Source of the DNA: Chitinophagaceae bacterium
GTDB taxonomy: Bacteria; Bacteroidota; Bacteroidia; Chitinophagales; Chitinophagaceae
DNA length: 6,022 bases
Reading direction: 5' to 3'
Assembly (NCBI GenBank): GCA_947463755.1
Contig: CANHUK010000116.1
Coordinates: forward strand, 1 to 6,022
Part shown: positions 1 to 5,704 of the stretch, one piece after another
Numbering within the stretch: the first letter of the stretch is position 1
Layout of the letters: every line of letters starts with the position of its first letter
Notes under the pieces: generated by a model
Seen by the model: the letters and a program-made list of their open reading frames with translations, nothing else
Database searches by the model: none
What the model was told of the DNA's origin: nothing
Program-made: the position numbers and the translations under genes

Positions 1-671
1 AGCTCACCCACATCCTCAATGAATAGGATCTTGCCCCGTAGATCGACCTCGGAAGTGGTTCCCACCAGATGGGCCAGCAATGACAGGTTACCACCGAACA
101 ACACCCCCGTGGCGATACCCGGTCGGTTCAGGGGGTGTGCATCACACCGGTAGTCTGACTTCAGTCCCCGGAGCGCACGATGCAGGGATTGCACCGAAGG
201 CCTGCGCCATCCACCGCCGGCGAATGCCGAGGCCATGGGACCATGGATGGTGGCCATTCCACAACGCGATAGGATATGGGCATGCAGGACGGTGATGTCG
301 CTGAATCCGATCAGCCATTTGGGTCGCTTTTGGAAAGCTGTAAAATCAAGCCGGTCGATGATCCGTCCGACCCCATAGCCCCCGCGCGCGCAGAGGATGG
401 CATCTACCTCCTCGTTGTCAAGCATGCTTTGCAGGTCCGCGGCACGTTCCTCATCCGTCCCAGAGAAATACCCATCCCCCGTTCCCAGGGTCTTTCCCTC
501 CATTACCTTGAACCCCCATTCCTCCCGCAAGACCTTGAAGCAGGTGCTCATCTTCGATCTGGGCATATGACCCGCCGGGCAGACAACCCCGATACGATCT
601 CCCTTCCTGAGTGAGGGCGGGATGATGATAGGATCCGAAGGCGCTTCTGTTTTTAGACTGGGTGGCTTCAT
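1..671 (-). CDS. LD-carboxypeptidase (peptidase S66), cytoplasmic paralogue, 3' end outside window
   Basis: The minus-strand frame stays open from the ATG at 671 to the window edge, giving 223 residues with no stop; the C-terminal third lies beyond position 1. S66 enzymes cleave the L,D-peptide bond that releases the terminal D-Ala from murein tetrapeptides during peptidoglycan recycling. Visible family motifs are GDRIGVVCPAG (about residues 24-34), GTDEER (71-76), CARGGYGVGR (94-103), the nucleophile Ser124 in GFSDIT, GGNLS (193-197) and the triad Glu219 in LFIEDVGE. The triad His would lie past the edge. It starts 6 nt after the stop of the next S66 gene, so the two are probably co-translated. 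No signal peptide is present: the protein opens with a polar, proline-rich stretch (MKPPSLKTEAPSDP), which suggests a cytoplasmic location. Over residues 71-127, 42 of 57 positions match the neighbouring paralogue by my count. The family assignment is secure; the exact substrate is inferred. Confidence 0.93.
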   Translation of the reverse strand, partial: MKPPSLKTEAPSDPIIIPPSLRKGDRIGVVCPAGHMPRSKMSTCFKVLREEWGFKVMEGKTLGTGDGYFSGTDEERAADLQSMLDNEEVDAILCARGGYGVGRIIDRLDFTAFQKRPKWLIGFSDITVLHAHILSRCGMATIHGPMASAFAGGGWRRPSVQSLHRALRGLKSDYRCDAHPLNRPGIATGVLFGGNLSLLAHLVGTTSEVDLRGKILFIEDVGE

Positions 672-677
672 GATCGG

Positions 678-1715
678 TTATTTCATATTTATTTCCTGCA
701 GACGAACGTTGAGTGGATCAACATTCAGGGTATGAGGCACGCCGCACTTCAATGCGAAGTTGTTACGCTGATGACCAACCGGAAAGTCGAAGCAAACCGG
801 ATAGGTCGTCCCTTCCACTTTTTCAAGGATCATGTCCACCACTTCCCTGCCGAATTCGTCGCCGGGGGATTCAGTTTTTAAACGGGTAAATCCCCCTACG
901 ATCAACCCTGAGAGATGACGAAATTTTCCGGCTCTCTGCAAATTCGTCAACATGCGGTCGATGCTGTATCTGTATTCGCCGACATCTTCCAGAAATAGTA
1001 TCCGGCCCCTGGTATCAGGTTCCGAGGGAGTTCCCATACAATGCTGGATCACCGAAAGGTTCCCGCCGATCAGCAGGCCCGAAGCCTTCCCTCTGCGGTT
1101 CATCGGATGGGGCGATACATCATAATTCATGGGGCTGCCTGTCAGCGCATCGCGAATAGATAATATCGTGGATTGAGCAACCGGATCTGCCAAAGTCCAG
1201 TCATCCGGAAAACTATTGCACATCTTCGAATGCAGCGAGGCCGTTCTGCATTTGGCGAGCAGATCAAGATGCAGGGCCGTAATGTCGCTGAATCCAATGA
1301 CCCATTTCGGCTGTTTCCTGAAGCGGGAATAGTCCAAACGATCAAGGATCCTGCCAACCCCGTAGCCTCCGCGTGCGCATAGAACGGCCTTGATATCAGG
1401 GTCATCCAACATGGACTGCATATCCGATGCGCGCTCTTCATCCGTCCCGCCGAACGTTGCATCCCGCCTGCCGATCGAATCCCCCACCCTCACTTCGAAG
1501 CCCCATTCCACCAGTCGCTCGACCGCCGGCAGGATCTCCACTTCCCGAATGAACCCGGCCGGTGAAGTGATGCCGATCCGGTCTCCCCGCTTCAGAGGTG
1601 GCGGGATGACGACAGGCCCGGGATTCCATCCGCTCACATCAAGCGGCCTGGCACCCGCTGCCAACCACCCTGCACCGATGGTCATCGCCATAGAAATAAA
1701 CCGTCCCCGATCCAT
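678..1715 (-). CDS. LD-carboxypeptidase (peptidase S66) with N-terminal signal segment
   Basis: This 345-residue protein is a complete S66 serine peptidase. The full S66 triad is visible: Ser143 in GFSDIT, Glu243 in LFLEDVGE and His315 in PVGHQRNN, along with GDRIGITSPAG (44-54), CARGGYGVGR (113-122) and GGNLS (217-221). The N-terminus (MDRGRFISMAMTIGAGWLAAGA) has basic residues followed by a hydrophobic run, so it is probably exported or membrane-anchored; it is loosely Tat-like but lacks a twin arginine. Homology to the downstream paralogue begins at VVIPPPLKRGDRIG, straight after this segment, so the targeting sequence is an addition at the N-terminus. The ATG at 1715 is chosen because it captures the signal segment. 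Catalogued S66 LdcA enzymes mostly act in the cytoplasm on recycled muropeptides; an exported form would instead trim periplasmic peptidoglycan stems or other peptides. That role is an inference. It follows the DUF3108 gene after a 163-bp gap with repeats. Confidence 0.95.
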   Translation of the reverse strand: MDRGRFISMAMTIGAGWLAAGARPLDVSGWNPGPVVIPPPLKRGDRIGITSPAGFIREVEILPAVERLVEWGFEVRVGDSIGRRDATFGGTDEERASDMQSMLDDPDIKAVLCARGGYGVGRILDRLDYSRFRKQPKWVIGFSDITALHLDLLAKCRTASLHSKMCNSFPDDWTLADPVAQSTILSIRDALTGSPMNYDVSPHPMNRRGKASGLLIGGNLSVIQHCMGTPSEPDTRGRILFLEDVGEYRYSIDRMLTNLQRAGKFRHLSGLIVGGFTRLKTESPGDEFGREVVDMILEKVEGTTYPVCFDFPVGHQRNNFALKCGVPHTLNVDPLNVRLQEINMK

Positions 1716-1768
1716 GCTCGCAAGTTAATGGAAACACGCATCCCATCTGCCACCCGCCTCCAACAACC

Positions 1769-1859
1769 CTCCAAGCGTGGCATAACCCTCCAAGACTTGC
1801 CAGCTCTCCAAGACTTGGCAGCTCTCCAGGAGTTGGCAACTCTCCAAGGGTTGGGTGAT
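1769..1859. repeat. 18-bp imperfect tandem repeat array, about five copies
   Basis: CTCC recurs at 1769, 1788, 1806, 1824 and 1842, with spacings of 19, 18, 18 and 18 bp. Units 2 and 3 are CTCCAAGACTTGCCAGCT and CTCCAAGACTTGGCAGCT, which differ at one base; unit 4 (CTCCAGGAGTTGGCAACT) differs from unit 3 at three bases and unit 5 at five. A further CTCCAA at 1758 may be a degenerate sixth start. Units hold a CCAAG-A-CTTGG dyad, and neighbouring units can pair CTTGG with CCAAG across a 7-nt loop, so a minus-strand transcript could form a chain of small alternative hairpins. The array fills most of the gap between the DUF3108 stop (1879) and the carboxypeptidase start (1715). No promoter box matching TAnnTTTG was seen in this gap. 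Confidence 0.8.
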
Positions 1860-1878
1860 TATGTTAAATAGAACGCTG

Positions 1879-2670
1879 TCAGATGCCGCTCAACCGGCAG
1901 GAGAGCGGATAGCGTAAATTTGAGTACCCTTTCATGTCCACCTTGACACTACCGACCGTGATCGGACTCTCAATGCGCAGCGGCACATGGTTCTTGTCAT
2001 CCGACACCCATACGAGCATCTTTTCTCCTCCAGAAAAGATGGTGCCGTTGATCAGCAGGGGACTGAATTTGATGGCATGATATCTGCCATAACGCGTCTT
2101 GATCACCTCCCTGCCCAGATATCGGATGAACAGCGGATGCACCTCTTCATCAATGAACATGCTGAACGGGATCTTGTCGCCCGGCTTGTATTTATCAAAA
2201 TCGATGTTCCGCGCATAATAGATCGCACTCAGCACATCCTGCACGCAGGCGGGCACATTGTACCGCCCTTTTTTCGTCTCGGCCTGATTTCGCGCCTGAT
2301 CGAATGTCACGTTCTCCTTGAAGGCATATCCACCTTCGTAGACATCCCGCTTGAAATGATATGGACGCAGGCTTCCGGTATCGATATAGGACTCATACCG
2401 GTCACGCACTTTGAAGATCCAGTCGTATCGTGGATTGGAGGTACCCAGCCCCGTTAGATGATACACAGGCTTGTTGCCGAAAAGGGTACGGTCGACCGTG
2501 AAACTCGCATCACCGGCATCCACATAGATCCCGATCACACTGTAGTGTACTTTGTAAAGAATACGCTCCCCGTGCGTGAAACTCTTGTTGGAGATCCCGC
2601 AGAAATCATCATTCGGTTGACCGGGACGGGCGCCAATGAACAATAATGCGAACAAAAGGATCCTCTTCAT
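1879..2670 (-). CDS. Secreted DUF3108 domain protein
   Basis: This 263-residue protein has a signal peptide (MKRILLFALLFIGA) followed by a beta-rich DUF3108-type domain. Features I recognise as typical of the family are the early GERILYKVHYSVIGIYVDAGDASF block (about 34-57), the central DVLSAIYYARNIDF helix (about 144-157), the PGDKIPFSMFIDEE stretch, the GREVIKTRYGRYHAIKFSP segment, and a C-terminal VWVSDDKNHVPLRIE followed by ITVGSVKVDMKGY. It should act in the periplasm or at the outer membrane; the biochemical function of the family is not established. An in-frame ATG at 2742 would add 24 polar residues in front of the signal peptide and overlap the flippase gene, so the ATG at 2670 is preferred. 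It lies 61 bp after the flippase stop on the same strand and is probably co-transcribed with it. Confidence 0.85.
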   Translation of the reverse strand: MKRILLFALLFIGARPGQPNDDFCGISNKSFTHGERILYKVHYSVIGIYVDAGDASFTVDRTLFGNKPVYHLTGLGTSNPRYDWIFKVRDRYESYIDTGSLRPYHFKRDVYEGGYAFKENVTFDQARNQAETKKGRYNVPACVQDVLSAIYYARNIDFDKYKPGDKIPFSMFIDEEVHPLFIRYLGREVIKTRYGRYHAIKFSPLLINGTIFSGGEKMLVWVSDDKNHVPLRIESPITVGSVKVDMKGYSNLRYPLSCRLSGI

Positions 2671-2731
2671 GCATCGAAGGTTGATCTGGTGTAAAGGTAA
2701 TCCAATATTCGCGGGTGGGGACTGACCGGTA

Positions 2732-3694
2732 TCAGCCTTCATGTTTTTTTAATGAAGCATTGGCATGGCCAAAGGCGGATGCCACAAAGGTGCCGATGAC
2801 CGCGGGTAACAGGAGATTCACCAGCCAGATGGCAGTAGATGCCGCATAAATACCGAGAAGGTTATCATTGAACGCCCCAAAGACGATGATGCCATATTGC
2901 CAGCGCAACCCGAGCTCCAGCAGGGCGATGCTTGGCACCACCGTCATCAGCAGGTAAAACACGGATACAGCAAAGAGGGCGGTCATGATATCCGCACCTG
3001 CATTCATGCTCCATAGCATGAACACGTACTGCAGGGCGAACACGATGAACCTGATCAACGACAGGCCGAGTACGATGAGTGCCCGACGACCATCGATTGC
3101 CCTCAGCCCCTCAGCATAAGGTTGCCACCTCCGGAAAACAGCGGAACGTCCCATCAGCGTCCAGGCACGATCCTGACGGAGATAGAGATAGAGCGAAGGG
3201 ATGGAAAAGAGCAACACAACCCAGGGTAGCAGCCGGAACAATGGCATCAAGGGCGGAGGCAGAACCCGCAATAGTTCATCGCCAATGAAGATCCATCCCG
3301 AAAGTCCCGCGAGCAGCGTGACCAGAAGCTGAGCAAATCCTCCGGTCAGGGTCAATGGTATGGATCGCAGCCGCATGCCGTCCGGCACGAACAGCATCCT
3401 GCCCCCCATCTCGCCTATCCGGTTCGGGGTATTGAGGGAGAAAGCCGCCCCTGCCAGCACAGCCCGAAACGCCTCGATGAAACGGATGCCGGTCAACCCG
3501 CTCATGAGGATCCGCCATTTCAAGGCCTCCAGTCCCCAGTTAGGGATCGCCAGCAACAACGCGGCCATGAAATAGAGCCTGTGGCCACCCTCCAGCCCCG
3601 CAAACATGCGCGCCAACTGCCCCTTCAGGTCAGGTTGGGTCCTCAGCTGGATGTACACCGACCAGGCCAGGATGCAAAACAGCATCGGTCCCAC
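2732..3694 (-). CDS. Flippase-like / lysylphosphatidylglycerol synthase TM-family membrane protein
   Basis: About 320 residues with roughly eight hydrophobic segments (near 2-16, 40-57, 72-88, 112-137, 155-172, 206-232, 237-262 and 281-302). The pattern NWGLEALKW (52-60), then TPNRIGEMGGR (89-99) after a hydrophobic helix, and a late SIALLELGLRWQYG (255-268), fits the family shared by AglD, UPF0104 and the LPG-synthase membrane domain (PF03706). Members are proposed to move or transfer lipid-linked groups; the soluble aminoacyl-transferase half of MprF is absent, so a role in lipid lysinylation is not supported. The first usable start is GTG at 3694 (ATG at 3685). The frame remains open upstream to a TGA at 3737-3739, and its codons read GKFIEIFVRRWVGP, which looks like genuine family N-terminus, so translation may begin earlier at a rare codon such as CTG 3730. 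It is probably the first gene of the minus-strand group continuing into DUF3108. Confidence 0.85.
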   Translation of the reverse strand: MGPMLFCILAWSVYIQLRTQPDLKGQLARMFAGLEGGHRLYFMAALLLAIPNWGLEALKWRILMSGLTGIRFIEAFRAVLAGAAFSLNTPNRIGEMGGRMLFVPDGMRLRSIPLTLTGGFAQLLVTLLAGLSGWIFIGDELLRVLPPPLMPLFRLLPWVVLLFSIPSLYLYLRQDRAWTLMGRSAVFRRWQPYAEGLRAIDGRRALIVLGLSLIRFIVFALQYVFMLWSMNAGADIMTALFAVSVFYLLMTVVPSIALLELGLRWQYGIIVFGAFNDNLLGIYAASTAIWLVNLLLPAVIGTFVASAFGHANASLKKHEG

Positions 3695-3717
3695 CCAGCG
3701 CCTGACGAATATTTCGA

Positions 3718-3725
3718 TAAATTTG
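3718..3725 (+). promoter_or_regulatory. Candidate -7 box for ruvC
   Basis: TAAATTTG matches the Bacteroidota -7 consensus TAnnTTTG and would place the transcript start near 3730, just ahead of GTG 3734 and about 34 nt ahead of TTG 3764. No convincing TTTG was found at the expected upstream distance, so this is weaker than the greA candidate. Confidence 0.35.
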
Positions 3726-3747
3726 CCCAGAACGTGTCAATTCTCCC

Positions 3748-3781
3748 CAAAAGTAAGTCCCCGTTGGCTGAACCCTCCAAA
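3748..3781 (-). promoter_or_regulatory. Candidate Bacteroidota promoter for the flippase-like gene
   Basis: Read on the minus strand, TACTTTTG (3755 to 3748) matches the TAnnTTTG -7 consensus, and a TTTG (3781 to 3778) lies 22 nt upstream, slightly longer than the usual gap. Transcription would begin near 3742, about 50 nt before the GTG at 3694. The boxes lie inside the N-terminal region of the opposite gene ruvC. This is a consensus match only, with no other support. Confidence 0.4.
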
Positions 3782-4342
3782 ATTATCCTGGGCGTCGATC
3801 CCGGAAGCGTGGTCATGGGATATGCGATCCTGCAGGTGACTGCCCAGAAACCCCTGATGGTAGAGATGGACACCATCTCCCTGAATGGCAAGTCTGATAT
3901 GTACGACCGGCTCGGCGCCATCTACCGGCTGATGTCTGGCATCCTGACGCGGCATCGGCCCGCTGAACTGGCGATCGAGGCGCCCTTCTTCGGAAAGAAC
4001 GTCCAAAGTATGCTGAAACTCGGACGCGCACAGGGAGTGGTCATTGCCGCCGCCATGATGCATGACATCCCCGTCACGGAATATTCGCCCCGGCGGATCA
4101 AGCAGGTGGTGACCGGCAATGGCAATGCCCCCAAGGAAAAGGTCTGGGAGATGCTGCAACATACCCTGGACCTAAAGGAACTGGAGACGCCCCGACTCGA
4201 TGCCTCTGATGCGCTGGCCGTTGCCCTCTGCCATCACTTCGAAAGCAACACGCCCATCGGCAGAGAACAGGTCCCAAAGAAAAAAGGAGGAAAGGGAGGA
4301 TGGGCTGATTTCATCCGGCAGCACCCCGACCGGATCGGATGA
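3764..4342 (+). CDS. ruvC: Crossover junction endodeoxyribonuclease RuvC
   Basis: RuvC is the Holliday-junction resolvase that works with RuvAB in homologous recombination and repair. With the TTG start at 3764 the product is 192 residues. The four acidic catalytic positions are visible: Asp12 in ILGVDPGS, Glu72 in AIEAPFFGKN, and Asp146 and Asp149 in LDASDALAVALCHH. NVQSMLKLGRAQGV (79-92) and EYSPRRIKQVVTGNGNAPKE (106-125) are typical of Bacteroidota RuvC. The C-terminal extension ends in GWADFIRQHPDRIG after a basic KKKGGKGG linker. No in-frame ATG lies near the expected N-terminus. TTG 3764 gives the usual short lead (MAEPSKIILG) and has a purine run (AAAAGTAAG, 3749-3757) six bases upstream; GTG 3734 is the alternative, adding ten residues. 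Earlier starts run antisense through the flippase gene. It ends 5 bp from a convergent gene. Confidence 0.95.
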   Translation: MAEPSKIILGVDPGSVVMGYAILQVTAQKPLMVEMDTISLNGKSDMYDRLGAIYRLMSGILTRHRPAELAIEAPFFGKNVQSMLKLGRAQGVVIAAAMMHDIPVTEYSPRRIKQVVTGNGNAPKEKVWEMLQHTLDLKELETPRLDASDALAVALCHHFESNTPIGREQVPKKKGGKGGWADFIRQHPDRIG

Positions 4343-4347
4343 CCCGA

Positions 4348-4677
4348 TTATTTGAACCGCTTCCGCTGCGTCCAGAAAGCGATCACCGCCACCCAGGCCA
4401 GCAGATTGAGATATCGAAAAGCGCCGAGATACAGATCGGTGGCCAATGCCGCCGCCAGCACAACAGGGAGTAGTATCAAACCCCAGCGTTCCATTTCCCA
4501 GATGCCGGAAAGTGCGGTCAGATATCCGATCGTCAGCAACACCTGTGCAGCGGGATAGAACATGCCATAACGCGCCGTGGCCCCGGTAAATGCGACGAGG
4601 ATATTGAAGATACCCGCTGCAAAAAGCAGACCGGCGGTCATCGTGATCCAGCGTGGGCGGACATTAGGGTTTGACAT
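4348..4677 (-). CDS. Small four-helix membrane protein, unknown function
   Basis: A 109-residue protein with four probable membrane helices (about 11-31, 39-60, 64-84 and 88-102), a basic N-terminal end (RPR) and a basic tail (QRKRFK), predicting both ends in the cytoplasm. I recognise no family motif; conspicuous residues are the GATARYGMFYPAAQ loop after helix 1 and an EMERWG turn between helices 2 and 3. It starts 3 bp after the HIT gene stop, so it is almost certainly translated from the same mRNA as greA and HIT. Base composition matches its neighbours. It is likely a real gene because of the tight operon spacing and coherent hydrophobic pattern; the function cannot be inferred. Confidence 0.8.
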   Translation of the reverse strand: MSNPNVRPRWITMTAGLLFAAGIFNILVAFTGATARYGMFYPAAQVLLTIGYLTALSGIWEMERWGLILLPVVLAAALATDLYLGAFRYLNLLAWVAVIAFWTQRKRFK

Positions 4678-4680
4678 AGG

Positions 4681-5076
4681 TCAGGAGAGATGACTCAGGA
4701 TGAGACGCTGAGCGGCCTGAAGATCAGCCGGTGAACATTTGAGTTTGGGCCTCGTAAAATTCAGGTCATCCGCCGAATCGATCGGTACGATATGAAGATG
4801 TGCATGCGGAACTTCCAATCCGATGACCGATAATCCGGCCCGCTGACAGGGAAAGGCTTTCTCGATGGCCAGGGCAATGGGCCTTGCAAAATTCAACATG
4901 GCGGCAAGATGAGCCTCCGGCAGATCAAAAAGTCGGTCCGTTTCCAGTTTGGGCACGACCAGGGTGTGTCCCTCCCGTAACGGGAATATGTCCAGAAAGG
5001 CAAAGAACATGTCATCCTCCGCGATCCGGTAGGCGGGAATCTCACCCCTGATGATCCTGGTGAACAAAGTGGCCAT
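4681..5076 (-). CDS. HIT-family protein (histidine triad nucleotide hydrolase/transferase)
   Basis: The 131-residue protein has the full histidine triad HAHLHIV, with His91, His93 and His95; the middle one, His93, is the expected nucleophile. The N-terminal MATLFTRIIRGEIPAYRIAED and the REGHTLVVPK strand (34-43) are typical of bacterial HIT proteins of the Hint/HinT type, which bind purine nucleotides and cleave phosphoramidate or adenylylated substrates; the cellular substrate is usually unknown. VIGLEVPHAHLH and a C-terminal KLKCSPADLQ are close to the form found in Bacteroidota. It lies 45 bp downstream of greA on the same strand, an arrangement I recognise from other Bacteroidota, and 3 bp ahead of the membrane protein gene. 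No promoter box was seen in the 45-bp gap, so it probably depends on the greA transcript. Confidence 0.95.
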   Translation of the reverse strand: MATLFTRIIRGEIPAYRIAEDDMFFAFLDIFPLREGHTLVVPKLETDRLFDLPEAHLAAMLNFARPIALAIEKAFPCQRAGLSVIGLEVPHAHLHIVPIDSADDLNFTRPKLKCSPADLQAAQRLILSHLS

Positions 5077-5121
5077 TACCGTTGATTTTCGCTGAAAAGA
5101 ATGAGGATGAAATCGCCGCGA

Positions 5122-5595
5122 TCAGAGCGTGATCTTTTCGATCCGGAAATTGATGACGCCCGTCGGCGCGTTCACCTCCGCGATGTCACCTTCCTTTTTG
5201 CCCACCAATCCCTTGCCAATGGGCGAAGTGATCGATATCTTCCCGGCCTTCAGATCAGCCTCCTTTTCGGATACGATCTGATAGGTCATGGATTTCTGGT
5301 TGGCCAGATTCGTGATGGTGACCCGGGTCAGGATCGTCACCTTGCTGGTATCGATATTGGTGGCATCCAGGATCCTGGCGGTGGCCAATTCTGATTCAAA
5401 CTTGCGTATGCGGGCTTCCAGTAGCCCTTGAGCTTCCTTGGCGGCGTCGTATTCTGCATTCTCTTTCAGGTCACCCTTCTCCCGGGCCTCGGCGATCGCC
5501 TTGGAGGCGGCAGGACGGTCGACCGTCTTCATGCGCTGAAGTTCAGCCTTCATCTGTTCCAGCGTCTCACGCGACACATAGATGATATCACTCAT
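5122..5595 (-). CDS. greA: Transcription elongation factor GreA
   Basis: GreA enters the RNA polymerase secondary channel and stimulates cleavage of backtracked transcripts, rescuing arrested complexes. From the ATG at 5595 the product is 157 residues, the usual family length. The N-terminal coiled coil spans about 8-75 and carries the tip motif EAREKGDLKENAEYDAAKE, with acidic tip residues Asp42 and Glu45. The C-terminal FKBP-like domain includes the SPIGKGLVGKKEGD motif. An in-frame GTG at 5619 would add eight residues (MPAKNRCD) but exceeds the family length and lies in a hairpin, so it is rejected. No Shine-Dalgarno is visible; an A6 run lies 11 nt upstream of the ATG. It heads a likely greA-HIT-membrane protein operon, with a terminator-like hairpin in its leader. 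Confidence 0.97.
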   Translation of the reverse strand: MSDIIYVSRETLEQMKAELQRMKTVDRPAASKAIAEAREKGDLKENAEYDAAKEAQGLLEARIRKFESELATARILDATNIDTSKVTILTRVTITNLANQKSMTYQIVSEKEADLKAGKISITSPIGKGLVGKKEGDIAEVNAPTGVINFRIEKITL

Positions 5596-5610
5596 GTCAC
5601 ATCGGTTTTT

Positions 5611-5623
5611 TGCCGGCACGGCA
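5611..5623 (-). other. Small hairpin in the greA leader
   Basis: TGCCG and CGGCA (5611-5615 with 5619-5623) form a 5-bp stem with a 3-nt loop, between the T-run of the strong hairpin and the A6 run ahead of the greA ATG. It is too short to stand alone as a regulator; it is recorded because it completes the leader structure. Confidence 0.35.
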
Positions 5624-5627
5624 GGTG

Positions 5628-5666
5628 AAAAAAAAGCGCAACGCTCCGGATGACCGGGGCGTTGCG
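5628..5666 (-). terminator. Intrinsic terminator between the dehydrogenase gene and greA
   Basis: On the minus strand, CGCAACGCCCCGG and CCGGAGCGTTGCG form a 13-bp stem (5666-5654 with 5649-5637) with one internal A-C mismatch and a TCAT loop. One C follows, then eight T (5635-5628). This is a textbook intrinsic terminator in that orientation; the plus strand lacks a T-run, so it is unidirectional. It lies 39 bp past the dehydrogenase stop (5705) and 32 bp before the greA ATG, and also downstream of the candidate greA promoter, so it may act as a leader attenuator as well as ending the upstream transcript. Confidence 0.85.
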
Positions 5667-5672
5667 GAAATA

Positions 5673-5702
5673 CAAAGATAAGACAATTCCGTGGAAATCA
5701 AA
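5673..5702 (-). promoter_or_regulatory. Candidate Bacteroidota promoter upstream of greA
   Basis: On the minus strand TTTG (5702 to 5699), an 18-nt gap and TATCTTTG (5680 to 5673) match the -33 TTTG and -7 TAnnTTTG elements at normal spacing. It begins 2 nt after the dehydrogenase stop codon. The predicted transcript start, near 5668-5669, falls right at the base of the terminator hairpin. Confidence 0.6.
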
Positions 5703-5704
5703 TA

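Noticed and set aside
80..614. Two plus-strand open frames opposite the partial carboxypeptidase gene
   Set aside because: The minus strand has an unbroken S66 frame with catalytic motifs here; the plus-strand translations have no family features and are antisense shadows.
1639..1839. Minus-strand 66-residue frame with repeated GELPSL/GELASL
   Set aside because: The peptide repeat only reflects the 18-bp DNA repeat, the frame is broken by the 19-bp unit, and it overlaps the start of the S66 gene out of frame.
1987..2457. Plus-strand 156-residue open frame inside DUF3108
   Set aside because: It is antisense to a clear DUF3108 gene with a signal peptide, and shows no recognisable domain.
2692..2699. 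TACCTTTA on the minus strand as a -7 box for DUF3108
   Set aside because: It misses the final consensus G and has no TTTG at a suitable distance; close spacing to the flippase gene makes a separate promoter unnecessary.
2671..2742. N-terminal extension of DUF3108 to ATG 2742
   Set aside because: It would put 24 polar residues before an obvious signal peptide and overlap the flippase gene, so the ATG at 2670 is better.
3737..4162. Minus-strand 141-residue open frame opposite ruvC
   Set aside because: RuvC on the plus strand has all catalytic residues; the antisense peptide is rich in His, Gly and Asp with no domain pattern.
4276..4305. Purine-rich GGAGG tract followed by ATG within ruvC
   Set aside because: The ATG opens a frame that stops after two codons; the tract simply encodes the basic KKKGGKGG linker.
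5596..5619. GTG start at 5619 for greA
   Set aside because: It adds eight residues beyond the usual 157-158-residue GreA length; MSDIIYVSRE at 5595 fits the family.
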